Source: a virus. Taken from it: a DNA stretch of 20,626 nucleotides. Made by a program: the position numbers and the translations under genes. The number at the start of each line of letters is the position of its first letter. Position 1 is the stretch's first letter. The notes under the pieces are model-generated. The model worked only from the letters and a program-made list of their open reading frames with translations. It was not told the DNA's origin and made no database searches. Shown here piece after piece: positions 8,597-14,097 of the stretch. Location: positions 1 to 20,626 of IMG/VR virus record IMGVR_UViG_3300028365_000024. One strand, written 5' to 3'.

Positions 8597-8755
8597 TTAT
8601 TTAATTTGCTGACGCACTGGTGAATACAGTGTACCGCTAACAATTATCCAGTCTTTCCTGATCCACTTGGTCACTTGTTGTGGCAACACGCCATTGGACC
8701 GGGCAAAATCTGCCTGGCTCGCGTAGTGCTGCTTGATGTAATCAATTAGTGGCAT
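8597..8755 (-). CDS. Cro-like helix-turn-helix regulator, 52 aa
   Basis: Starts at 8755 behind GAGGGGGGCAGATA and ends at 8597. The 52-aa product resembles the short Cro/YdaS-type HTH proteins of gammaproteobacterial phages: MPLIDYIKQHYASQADFAR, then NGVLPQQVTKWIRKDWIIV and a terminal SGTLYSP strand. The HTH spans ~14-33. The W-I-V...G-LYSP ending is typical of this group. It overlaps the end of the upstream 118-aa gene by 14 bases. The expected role is a transcriptional repressor of early genes. No divergent CI-type repressor gene is in the window, so whether it belongs to a lysis/lysogeny switch cannot be said. Confidence 0.8.
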   Translation of the reverse strand: MPLIDYIKQHYASQADFARSNGVLPQQVTKWIRKDWIIVSGTLYSPVRQQIK

Positions 8756-9098
8756 TATCTGCCCCCCTCATAAAGTTTTCCTGCATCGATACCTGCTTGA
8801 ACTCCTCCTCATCCATATTCTCCAGGACCGATTTGGCGTTGTTGTACATGGTCCGTAGCATGTAGTTTGCTTTGGCCCGGCTACTGGTCATCTTTGGATT
8901 AGCAACTGCAAAATGCATAGCGCCACAAAATATCACCTGCTGGTTAGTCATCAGCTTGACCATGTCCTCAATGTTCTGGCACTGGCCAATGAGCGCAGCA
9001 ATAGAGCGATAAGCTTTCTCTGCGTCCGTTTGCTCTTGCAGCTTGTCGACTTTGACCTCAGCTTGACTTGCATTAGTTTCGTTTTTTTCGTCAGTCAT
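8742..9098 (-). CDS. Hypothetical protein, 118 aa
   Basis: Starts at 9098 behind ACAAGGGTATTT, just downstream of a Rho-independent terminator. The N-terminal ~35 residues are acidic and Gln/Lys-rich and probably disordered; the rest is helical (AEKAYRSIAALIGQCQNIEDMV, ANYMLRTMYNNAKSVLENM by key residues). There is no membrane segment, zinc site or catalytic motif. I do not recognise the family. Its position at the head of the small regulatory cluster (Cro-like, winged helix) suggests an early or DNA-metabolism role, by context only. Confidence 0.8.
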   Translation of the reverse strand: MTDEKNETNASQAEVKVDKLQEQTDAEKAYRSIAALIGQCQNIEDMVKLMTNQQVIFCGAMHFAVANPKMTSSRAKANYMLRTMYNNAKSVLENMDEEEFKQVSMQENFMRGADNATN

Positions 9099-9122
9099 AA
9101 ATACCCTTGTTGTAGTTAAAAT

Positions 9123-9157
9123 AAAAAAGCCGACATCAGTCTAAACAGTATCGGCTT
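9123..9157 (-). terminator. Rho-independent terminator after the 79-aa gene
   Basis: Read leftward: AAGCCGA, a 17-base loop, TCGGCTT (7-bp stem), then TTTTTTATTTT. It lies between the 79-aa gene stop (9178) and the 118-aa gene start (9098), and would separate the two transcription units. The loop is longer than usual, so efficiency is uncertain. Confidence 0.75.
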
Positions 9158-9177
9158 ACATTGCAATCATAAATAGG

Positions 9178-9417
9178 TTATGAGTGAATGTGCTCCAAGA
9201 CTAGGTCCTGGATGTGCTCCAAATTATCACTGAGCAGCTGCTCACAAAACTCCTCACTGAGCGCCACAGTGTTGTGAGTGATACCCTCGACTTCCATCTC
9301 CTCCGGGTCGTTTGGCTCCAGGCTGGCAGAATGAATTGGGTAGTTGGTGCCTGGTGAGTAAGTAAAGTCAACTGACCACTCCTCACCCATAAAATTTACT
9401 GTAATTGTGTTAGACAT
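9178..9417 (-). CDS. Hypothetical acidic protein, 79 aa
   Basis: Starts at 9417 with AGGAGTATTT before ATG; the stop codon of the upstream membrane peptide (TAG) forms the first part of TAGGAG, so the pair is coupled. The protein is acidic, begins with a beta-rich segment (MSNTITVNFMGEEWSVDFTY) and ends in an acidic Leu-rich helix. No family recognised. It is the last gene before a terminator. Small acidic proteins in phage accessory regions sometimes block host enzymes or mimic DNA, but nothing here proves that. Confidence 0.75.
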   Translation of the reverse strand: MSNTITVNFMGEEWSVDFTYSPGTNYPIHSASLEPNDPEEMEVEGITHNTVALSEEFCEQLLSDNLEHIQDLVLEHIHS

Positions 9418-9425
9418 AAATACTC

Positions 9426-9569
9426 CTAATAAGACGCTAAAATTAAAATGACTGCACCGATACCACCAACAATCAATGCCAGTTTTACTAAGCCGATAAG
9501 CAGTAATACTGTTCTATCGACCCCTAGAATTAACAACAAAACAATTAAACACAAAAGACCAGCAACCAT
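9426..9569 (-). CDS. Small two-helix membrane peptide, 47 aa
   Basis: ATG at 9569 follows GGAGAATTATT, an SD that overlaps the TAG stop of the 69-aa gene. The stop at 9426 likewise overlaps the next SD. The whole 47-residue product is hydrophobic: MVAGLLCLIVLLLILG, a short polar turn (VDRT), then VLLLIGLVKLALIVGGIGAV and ILILAS. Two membrane helices in a hairpin are likely. It could be a holin-like or inner-membrane accessory peptide, but it is far from the lysis-like genes, so I leave the function open. Confidence 0.72.
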   Translation of the reverse strand: MVAGLLCLIVLLLILGVDRTVLLLIGLVKLALIVGGIGAVILILASY

Positions 9570-9579
9570 AATAATTCTC

Positions 9580-9789
9580 CTATAAACCTGCTTTCTTGTA
9601 GCTCGCCATACGCTTTTTCTTGTCAGCTATCACCTGCTCAATAAACGCATCGATACGTGTGTGGATCTCATACTGAGAACTAGCGCTGCCATTCATGGTT
9701 GCATGCCAGGATAGGTCCTGCAGCTCTTTGAGCTTTCTTGCCTCGTTAATGTCCATGCCATGAATAAATGATTTTATTGTCTCGCTCAT
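9580..9789 (-). CDS. Hypothetical helical protein, 69 aa
   Basis: Starts at 9789 behind GAGGGTAATCAG. It is mostly helical and charged: MSETIKSFIHGMDINEARKL at the start and a Lys-rich tail (IADKKKRMASYKKAGL). No known family. It is the second gene of a unit whose first gene has the duplicated promoter at 10105-10179. The intergenic gap holds a hairpin with a UUCG loop, related to the one before the 295-aa gene. The stop TAG at 9580 overlaps the SD of the membrane peptide. Confidence 0.75.
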   Translation of the reverse strand: MSETIKSFIHGMDINEARKLKELQDLSWHATMNGSASSQYEIHTRIDAFIEQVIADKKKRMASYKKAGL

Positions 9790-9790
9790 C

Positions 9791-9833
9791 TGATTACCCT
9801 CAATAGTGGCCCCGAAGGGCCGTTAGAATTAAT
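9791..9833 (-). repeat. Intergenic hairpin + RBS repeat, GGCCC type, copy 2
   Basis: On the minus strand: AATTCTAAC, then GGCCC-TTCG-GGGCC (stem 9808-9821, a UUCG tetraloop closed by C-G), then GAGGGTAATCAG before the 69-aa gene. It resembles the element at 11184-11225. No T-run follows the stem, so it is not an intrinsic terminator. It may stabilise the downstream mRNA or mark a processing point. Confidence 0.7.
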
Positions 9834-10101
9834 ATTCTACGATGAATGACTTAAGCATTGTTTGGCTGTACCAGTTTTGCTCTTTTTTTGGTACCGATTT
9901 TCTGTAATCAAAGAACTCACCTGCTGTGCCAGCTTTTGCGTTGCCGTTAATCTTGCGACTCCACAGGTTAGCCATAACTGGCGTCATGTTGGTTTTCTTG
10001 AGCAGCTCTTGAGAGCCATCAGCCATTACAGCAAAAATCTCATAACCAGACTTAGCCTGGACCGCGATGACTTTTTGTACTTCATTGATTAAGTTATGCA
10101 T
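9829..10101 (-). CDS. Hypothetical protein, 90 aa
   Basis: Starts at 10101 behind ACAAGGGTAACTT. It begins MHNLINEVQKVIAVQAKSGY and has an alpha/beta look (YEIFAVMADGSQELLKKTN), then a basic segment (LWSRKINGNAKAG). No family recognised. It is the first gene after the promoter/leader copy at 10105-10179, whose twin drives an unrelated 72-aa gene. The 69-aa gene follows after a hairpin. Confidence 0.78.
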   Translation of the reverse strand: MHNLINEVQKVIAVQAKSGYEIFAVMADGSQELLKKTNMTPVMANLWSRKINGNAKAGTAGEFFDYRKSVPKKEQNWYSQTMLKSFIVEY

Positions 10102-10104
10102 AAG

Positions 10105-10179
10105 TTACCCTTGTATTAATTAATGTATCTATCTAGTGAGTAGCTATAATCGCATGTTGCTTACTGTATTGCAAGCACT
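10105..10179 (-). promoter_or_regulatory. Duplicated promoter and 5' leader, copy A
   Basis: On the minus strand: AGTGCTTGCAATA (10179-10167), 15 bases that vary, then an 11-base stretch differing at two positions from its twin, and a 38-base block (10142-10105) identical to 11489-11452, ending in AAGGGTAA, the RBS of the 90-aa gene. Read as sigma70-like, -35 is TTGCAA and -10 is GATTAT with a 17-base spacer. Upstream DNA is A/T-rich. That both the promoter signals and the whole 5' leader are kept while the downstream genes differ suggests shared regulation. Confidence 0.75.
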
Positions 10180-10211
10180 ATTTGCTTATTTAATAAATTA
10201 ATTTAATTGGC

Positions 10212-10238
10212 AAAAAAAAGGGCCACAAAAAGTGACCC
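10212..10238 (-). terminator. Rho-independent terminator after the 295-aa gene
   Basis: Read leftward: GGGTCAC, loop TTTTT, GTGGCCC (7-bp stem with one G-T pair), followed by eight T. It is about 60 bases past the stop of the 295-aa gene and just upstream of promoter copy A, so it cleanly separates the two units. This is the strongest terminator in the window. Confidence 0.88.
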
Positions 10239-10295
10239 GAATGGGCAGGGTTAGCAGCCTCGTTTTAATTATTAGATGGCTGCAATGCTATTTGG

Positions 10296-11183
10296 TTATG
10301 CCTGGACCTTGTATACACCTCTGAGCTTGTCGCTGTCATTCTCTACCAGGTCACCCAGGACAGCGCTATGGCTAAAACCTGGCAGGTCAGTCTGAAAGGT
10401 ACCAACTAAACGTATTTCGCCTTTACCGTTGCCCCTGGGCATTAGGGACACAATTGGGTACCCCATGACCTCAGCAGCTCGCGCAAGTAATTTCTCAGAT
10501 GGTTTTACGCAGACCATTTTATTTTCTGGAATGTTATACCATGAGCTGAACACATAGCCAGCAGGCTTATTTTTTGCATCACAGATGACGATGTCATCAA
10601 TATAGGTGTCTAGGATATTAGTTAGCTCACCTGAGCCGTTAAAATAGCTGTGAGTCATCAAACGAGTATCCGGTACCAGGACGATGCGGTCCTTAAACTC
10701 CAGCATCATTTTGAATGGCACATAAAAAGTATGGCCAAGTCTGTCAGCATCAAAACGCTTACTGCCACTGTGAGACTCAAGACATCTCACCTGGTAGACT
10801 CCATTCACTTTGTCGACCTGAACAATCTCAGCAACCATGTGTGATGTCATATCTTTAAAATCGTATGACTTGATCACATCACCCACCTGGTGACCTTCAT
10901 AATTTATTTCATCATCAATAGGCTGAGTCTCAGTTGGCTGCGGATCACACGCAGCTGGATACTCAGTAGCACCATATAGCCATTGCTCATTAGATTTAAC
11001 ATCAATTTGCTGGCCATCTGCAGACTTTATGCGAAGTGTATCGCTTACACTTACAAAGCCAACTCTGTTGCTTGCTTTCATCTTAGCACCGCGCACTGAT
11101 GCCGCTTCAAATGTCCACTCCTCGCGCTTGGTGGTTACGCCAGTCATTGTGCCTTTTGTGAATACTGCTATAAATTTCATCAT
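10296..11183 (-). CDS. Hypothetical protein, 295 aa
   Basis: I place the start at 11183 (MMKFIAVFTKG), 7 bases after GAGGGTAATCGG; an in-frame ATG at 11264 would read through the hairpin and overlap the upstream gene, so I reject it. Residues 1-~75 form a basic, beta-rich piece (KREEWTFEAASVRGAKMKAS), then a low-complexity acidic/proline linker (CDPQPTETQPIDDEIN). A larger beta-rich C-terminal part follows (VGDVIKSYDFKDMTSHMVAEI by key residues, then YFNGSGELTNILDTYIDDI). No catalytic motif or family is recognised. It is the second gene of the unit driven by promoter copy B and ends at a strong terminator. Two domains are inferred. Confidence 0.82.
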   Translation of the reverse strand: MMKFIAVFTKGTMTGVTTKREEWTFEAASVRGAKMKASNRVGFVSVSDTLRIKSADGQQIDVKSNEQWLYGATEYPAACDPQPTETQPIDDEINYEGHQVGDVIKSYDFKDMTSHMVAEIVQVDKVNGVYQVRCLESHSGSKRFDADRLGHTFYVPFKMMLEFKDRIVLVPDTRLMTHSYFNGSGELTNILDTYIDDIVICDAKNKPAGYVFSSWYNIPENKMVCVKPSEKLLARAAEVMGYPIVSLMPRGNGKGEIRLVGTFQTDLPGFSHSAVLGDLVENDSDKLRGVYKVQA

Positions 11184-11225
11184 CCGATTACCCTCGGTAA
11201 AGGCCCCTGTGGGGCCGTTAAAATT
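11184..11225 (-). repeat. Intergenic hairpin + RBS repeat, GGCCC type, copy 1
   Basis: On the minus strand: AATTTTAAC, then GGCCCC-ACA-GGGGCC (6-bp perfect stem, 11202-11216), then GAGGGTAATCGG before the 295-aa gene. The flanks match copy 2 at 9791-9833 nearly base for base, while the loop and the seven bases after the stem differ. There is no T-tail, so a terminator role is unlikely. Confidence 0.7.
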
Positions 11226-11227
11226 AC

Positions 11228-11446
11228 TTAAAATTGGCCTTTGACAAAACGTCCGTAAGCACACCCTTGCTCATAGTTATGATAAAGCTCTTGTGCTGCC
11301 TCAGCTGAATGGCCCATTGACATTGCACCCATACCTGCCTCAGCTGCTCGCTCCTGGCGATTTTCTTCCTCCCACTCCTCCTGTGTCATTTCTGGCTCAT
11401 CGTCATAAGTCAAATCGTTAAGCTGTTGTACTGTAAAATTAGTCAT
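11228..11446 (-). CDS. Hypothetical acidic protein, 72 aa
   Basis: Starts at 11446 behind ACAAGGGTAATTGAT. It is strongly acidic in the middle (DDEPEMTQEEWEEENRQE), then Gly/Met/Ala-rich with HSAEAAQELYHNYEQGC. No family recognised. It is the first gene after promoter copy B (11452-11526). It shares no sequence with the 90-aa gene behind the twin promoter. An anti-host role is conceivable for a small acidic early protein, but there is no direct evidence. Confidence 0.75.
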   Translation of the reverse strand: MTNFTVQQLNDLTYDDEPEMTQEEWEEENRQERAAEAGMGAMSMGHSAEAAQELYHNYEQGCAYGRFVKGQF

Positions 11447-11451
11447 ATCAA

Positions 11452-11526
11452 TTACCCTTGTATTAATTAATGTATCTATCTAGTGAGTACCTATCATCTC
11501 ATCATGATTATACTATTGCAAGCACT
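11452..11526 (-). promoter_or_regulatory. Duplicated promoter and 5' leader, copy B
   Basis: Twin of 10105-10179 at identical internal spacing: AGTGCTTGCAATA (11526-11514), a variable 15-base segment, then the conserved stretch to the 38-base identical block (11489-11452) that ends in the AAGGGTAA ribosome binding site of the 72-aa gene. -35 TTGCAA and -10 GATGAT are 17 bases apart. A perfect TATAAT also lies in the variable part, but too close to TTGCAA and absent from copy A. Confidence 0.75.
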
Positions 11527-11532
11527 TTATGA

Positions 11533-11922
11533 TTATGGATTAATATACTCCGTTATGACTTCTCGCGCTTCATCCCATCCATAACAAACTACAGCCTTGT
11601 ATCCGGCCTCATTAAGTTTTTCCAGCCAGTGCTTTTGCAGTGTAGACACCTGTGGTTTTCTCTGCCCTGAGACTATTGGCTTTTTCATTTCAATTGCCAG
11701 TCCATGATACCCACCTTTAGCCAGGTACAAAAATACATCTGGGAACCCAGCTTTTGAGCCCTGAGCCTTAATCCTGCCAGCCTCTCGTTTGTTTCTTTTT
11801 CCACCATTAGGTACATGGATCATTAAGTCATCTACGAACAGTCCTGGGTGACCAGGTAAGGCCATAAACCTGGCCCATTTAAAGAGTATAGTTTGATGAT
11901 CATCCTCAATATGCCTCATCAT
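11533..11922 (-). CDS. VRR-NUC domain nuclease, 129 aa
   Basis: A stand-alone VRR-NUC (PD-(D/E)XK superfamily) nuclease, the type found in phage replication regions and in FAN1. Visible signatures: an N-terminal Glu with HQ (IEDDHQ, 5-10), HVPNGGKR at 36-43, GFPDVFLYL at 59-67 with catalytic D62, and AIEMKKP at 76-82 giving the ExK pair E78/K80. Further along are Q98, H99 and GYKAVVCYGWDEA. Such enzymes cut branched or structured DNA, so resolving replication or recombination intermediates is likely. ATG at 11922 and 11919 are both possible; the second sits better (7 bases) from GGAG. It closes the replication operon. Confidence 0.9.
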   Translation of the reverse strand: MMRHIEDDHQTILFKWARFMALPGHPGLFVDDLMIHVPNGGKRNKREAGRIKAQGSKAGFPDVFLYLAKGGYHGLAIEMKKPIVSGQRKPQVSTLQKHWLEKLNEAGYKAVVCYGWDEAREVITEYINP

Positions 11923-12250
11923 TTTTCTCCTGATTTAAATATAGTGACTCATCAAATATGACCTTTGACCCTCTTACCTGCTTATCAAGCTCTGCCTGCA
12001 ATGCTTTGACCTTAGCCTCCAGGTCAAATATGCGCTGGTTATCTGCAGTAGCCTGCTTGATGTACTTTGGAATAGCACTATTGTTTTGCTTGACGGTAAA
12101 GCGTTCTACCAGGTCATAAATATCTCTAACCTCATTAAGATTGTGTTCATGTAGCACTTGCTCTATGTTTTTTAGGTTAGCGCTTTGGTCAGTAAAAGCA
12201 TGCCAAGCAGCGCATAACAAGATGTGCTCGATAGTTTCTAAATCATCCAT
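11906..12250 (-). CDS. Hypothetical protein with C-terminal coiled coil, 114 aa
   Basis: Overlaps the upstream gene by 8 bases and the nuclease gene by 17. The N-terminal half is helical (MDDLETIEHILLCAAWHAF, then LHEHNLNEVRDIYDLVERF). Residues ~68-92 form a short coiled coil (ADNQRIFDLEAKVKALQAEL). No known family. Its place inside the replication operon suggests a replisome or nuclease accessory, by context only. Confidence 0.78.
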   Translation of the reverse strand: MDDLETIEHILLCAAWHAFTDQSANLKNIEQVLHEHNLNEVRDIYDLVERFTVKQNNSAIPKYIKQATADNQRIFDLEAKVKALQAELDKQVRGSKVIFDESLYLNQEKNDEAY

Positions 12251-12575
12251 GCTCTTTCTCCCACCATACGGTTCCTGGACCGTAGTTTTTTAACAAATTC
12301 TCTGTGGTTTCACAGTATGACAGAGTGCCTTTGCTCTCAATTTGCAGCTGCTTTGGTTCCTGCATATGCCTGATGATGTCAGCTGGCTTTGGCATAAAAC
12401 TGCCATGCTTTTCGTCAAGAATGTGCTTGTTAAATCCCTCTGAAACCTGGTCAATGCTGTATCGCTGCAGTGCATTGAAATACATATTCATCAATACCTT
12501 GCTTGCAGTCTTACCGTACATTTCAGCAGTGCCTGCCATAAGCTCTGCAAATCGTGCTTTGTCGTTGTTACCCAT
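12243..12575 (-). CDS. Helicase-loader-like replication protein, 110 aa
   Basis: I place the start at 12575 (MGNNDKARFAEL), 8 bases from GAGGG; the ATG at 12581 is only 2 bases from it. The pattern ARFAELMAGTAEMYG, then LMNMYFNALQRYSIDQVSEGF and SFMPKPADIIRHM matches short phage proteins that follow initiator genes and are often labelled replication protein P or DUF6475. These are thought to help load the host replicative helicase at the phage origin. No ATPase motif is present, as is usual for this short class. It overlaps the initiator gene by 8 bases. Confidence 0.72.
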   Translation of the reverse strand: MGNNDKARFAELMAGTAEMYGKTASKVLMNMYFNALQRYSIDQVSEGFNKHILDEKHGSFMPKPADIIRHMQEPKQLQIESKGTLSYCETTENLLKNYGPGTVWWEKEHG

Positions 12576-13305
12576 TATCATTACCCTCGTTCAACCAGTC
12601 CTGGATGCCTTGTGTGTTTGTATTCATGCCATGCACCTGCTGCTTGCTGCTGCCTCTCTCCCAATTACGCACAGCTGCTTTCCAGTCCTTCATCTTGTTT
12701 TTTCCAACCATCCAGCCTTTGGCAGTGTAGAAGTCGATAAAACGACCAGCATCAACTTCATTCAATCTTGAGTGACAATACTCATGGACCTGTGTAAGTG
12801 TTGGTGGGACAAAGCGCGAGCTTTTGCCCGGCTCTTTTTTTTCTCCTCTAGTCTCATCTAGTCTAGTCTTATCTGATCTAGTCTTATCTAGTCTAGTCTG
12901 GTCGGAGTGTCTCGGAGTGTCTCCTGTCACCTTCCCGACTGTCTCCGGAGACTCTCCTGACAGTTTGTGAATTATTTTTTTCATTTCTGGATGTTTAGAA
13001 TTTGTCTCATCTAGTCTAAACGCAAGCTTAAAACAGGTTACTCGAGCCTCATTCACCTCAAACAATCGTAAGTCGACCATGAACCTCATAATGTCCTCAA
13101 CGAGCCTGTCATCCAGTCCCCACTCAAGTGCAATCAATTCTGCATCTTCCTCGAGCTCAAAAGTGACGTTATTTTTGTCAACATTACGCGCAATCAACTC
13201 AATGCAATACCAGTACAAACCGTATCCAGTTATGCCATATTTGTGCTTAAGTTTTTTTATCTTTGCATCGGAGTGTGCATCGGAGTCGTGCTTGAACCAC
13301 TTCAT
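12568..13305 (-). CDS. Phage replication initiator, Lin1244/Lin1753-type N-terminus
   Basis: 245 aa. The N-terminus (MKWFKHDSDAHSDAKIKKL, then KYGITGYGLYWYCIELIAR) is the Lin1244/Lin1753 (DUF4373) winged-helix domain of phage replisome organisers. Residues ~135-155 are a repetitive Arg/Asp/Thr/Lys linker. The C-terminal part (VHEYCHSRLNEVDAGRFIDFY, then GWMVGKNKMKDWKAAVRNWER) is the DnaD/replication-O-like module seen in many phage initiators. It should bind the phage origin and recruit the loader and host helicase. The gene carries DNA repeats that may be the origin itself (see 12847-13017). The RBS before 13305 is weak (AGGT). The GAGGGTAAA at 13386-13394 is 80 bases upstream and unused by this gene. 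Confidence 0.87.
   Translation of the reverse strand: MKWFKHDSDAHSDAKIKKLKHKYGITGYGLYWYCIELIARNVDKNNVTFELEEDAELIALEWGLDDRLVEDIMRFMVDLRLFEVNEARVTCFKLAFRLDETNSKHPEMKKIIHKLSGESPETVGKVTGDTPRHSDQTRLDKTRSDKTRLDETRGEKKEPGKSSRFVPPTLTQVHEYCHSRLNEVDAGRFIDFYTAKGWMVGKNKMKDWKAAVRNWERGSSKQQVHGMNTNTQGIQDWLNEGNDNG
12847..13017. repeat. Iteron-like repeats inside the initiator gene; candidate origin
   Basis: The octamer TCTAGTCT (plus strand) starts at 12847, 12857, 12862, 12877, 12887, 12892 and 13010. The first six form an imperfect 30-bp tandem repeat with internal steps of 10, 5 and 15 bases. Beyond them lie two tandem copies of a 10-base TCGGAGTGTC (12902-12921), the 12-bp palindrome GTCTCCGGAGAC (12941-12952) and an A/T-rich stretch (12968-13008). 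Iterons beside A/T-rich DNA inside the initiator gene is the lambda O/ori layout. The repeats also encode the TRLDKTRSDKTRLDETR linker, so protein-level repetition is an alternative cause. Confidence 0.55.
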
Positions 13306-13385
13306 AATTGATACCTATTGCTGGACATTATAAATTAACATACAATAGGCCCAGCTTAACCTACGTATGTTTGTTTGGCTTTGCG

Positions 13386-13434
13386 TTTACCCTCGCAAGA
13401 AAAGCCCACCTTCCGGTGGGTTTTTTACTTTATA
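13386..13434 (-). repeat. Promoter/hairpin/RBS repeat, CCCAC type, left copy
   Basis: Minus strand: TATAAAGTAAAAAA, then CCCACC-GGAA-GGTGGG (stem 13405-13420), CTTTTCTTGC, then GAGGGTAAA (13394-13386). It overlaps the methyltransferase stop (13430-13432) and matches the element at 14045-14097 in order and sequence. No start codon follows GAGGGTAAA at a usable distance. The -10-like TATAAA has only T-rich DNA at -35. Confidence 0.68.
13397..13420 (-). terminator. Probable Rho-independent terminator after the DPPF methyltransferase
   Basis: Leftward, the 6-bp stem CCCACC/GGTGGG with a GNRA-type GGAA loop is followed by CTTTTCTT. In the other direction the same stem is followed by TTTTTT, so it is bidirectional in form. 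It sits just after the methyltransferase stop. The tail is moderate, and the stem may instead act as a 5' hairpin of the replication transcript. Confidence 0.6.
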
Positions 13435-14044
13435 GCACTTTTTCTAAAACTAAAAAATACGAATGAAACACACGCGCATGCTTTTGTTTTTTTAGCGCAG
13501 TCCCAATGGTTTGTGGTATTGGCATTCTGTTTTTGGCTGCTAATATAAATAAATCTTTTAACCTAAAACCTTGCTCTACTGCCCAATTAACCGCATTAAT
13601 GTGAGTGCTGTGCAGCTTGTGATTATGCACAATATCCTGACATTTAAAAACTAAAACACCTTTTTTTATTAGCACTCTATGAACCTCTTTCAAAGTGTCT
13701 TTGTAGTGAGTTTCTAGCTCGTCATATCGCCAGTAACCACCAAACCGCTTGGCCATGATCATATCCCCATTACCAACCCTTGACTGTCTCACATATGTTA
13801 AAAATGGTGGGTCAAATACTATTGAATTGGCACTACAATCTGGCAAATTAGTAGCAGTGCTAGTGCCTTTGTGATTGATGTCTGACAAGCTTTCATCAAT
13901 ATCAATCCTTACTGCTGGTTTTGGTATGTTTTTATAAAAACCACCATTACCATAGGTTATATCAACATCAAATTTATCAAGCTTACAAAGCGTCATTATC
14001 GACTGCAATATGTACTCTTGATCATAACTAATACTTTTAATCAT
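13430..14044 (-). CDS. DNA methyltransferase with DPPF motif, 204 aa
   Basis: I place the start at 14044 (MIKSISYDQEY), behind CGAGGGTAAA; the in-frame ATG at 14074 lies inside the hairpin. The catalytic motif is VFDPPFLTY at 76-84 (DPPF 78-81), a class I amino-methyltransferase signature for adenine N6 or cytosine N4. VDITYGNGGFYKNI at 27-40 is typical of these phage enzymes, and a later LKEVHRVLIKKGVLVFKCQD by key residues is the strand-helix region after motif IV. Flanked on both sides by related hairpin/RBS repeats, with its own promoter and visibly A/T-richer than the recombination and replication genes. It looks like an inserted moron-type cassette. Specificity unknown. Confidence 0.85.
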   Translation of the reverse strand: MIKSISYDQEYILQSIMTLCKLDKFDVDITYGNGGFYKNIPKPAVRIDIDESLSDINHKGTSTATNLPDCSANSIVFDPPFLTYVRQSRVGNGDMIMAKRFGGYWRYDELETHYKDTLKEVHRVLIKKGVLVFKCQDIVHNHKLHSTHINAVNWAVEQGFRLKDLFILAAKNRMPIPQTIGTALKKQKHARVFHSYFLVLEKVL

Positions 14045-14097
14045 TTTACCCTCGCATTGGAAACACCCACTCACATCGAGTGGGTTTTTACTTTATA
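14045..14097 (-). repeat. Promoter/hairpin/RBS repeat, CCCAC type, right copy
   Basis: Minus strand: TATAAAGTAAAAA, then CCCACTC-GATGT-GAGTGGG (7-bp perfect stem, 14066-14084), TGTTTCCAATGC, then GAGGGTAAA directly before the methyltransferase ATG. It is the counterpart of 13386-13434 at the other end of that gene. The stem starts 7 bases after the -10, so it would sit at the very 5' end of the mRNA. Confidence 0.7.

Noticed and set aside
9134-9168. A third copy of the TTGCAA promoter before the 118-aa gene
   Set aside because: TTGCAA-17-TAGACT exists but the -10 would lie inside the terminator stem-loop, and the conserved leader block is absent.
10254-10283. GCAGCC...GGCTGC inverted repeat as a second terminator after the 295-aa gene
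   Set aside because: Six-bp stem with an 18-base loop and no T-run on either side; the strong terminator 10212-10238 is just downstream.
14066-14089. Hairpin followed by TTTTT on the plus strand, as a Rho-independent terminator
   Set aside because: No plus-strand gene ends there; leftward the T-tail is poor (TGTTTCC), and the stem sits 7 bases after a good -10, so a 5' mRNA hairpin fits better.
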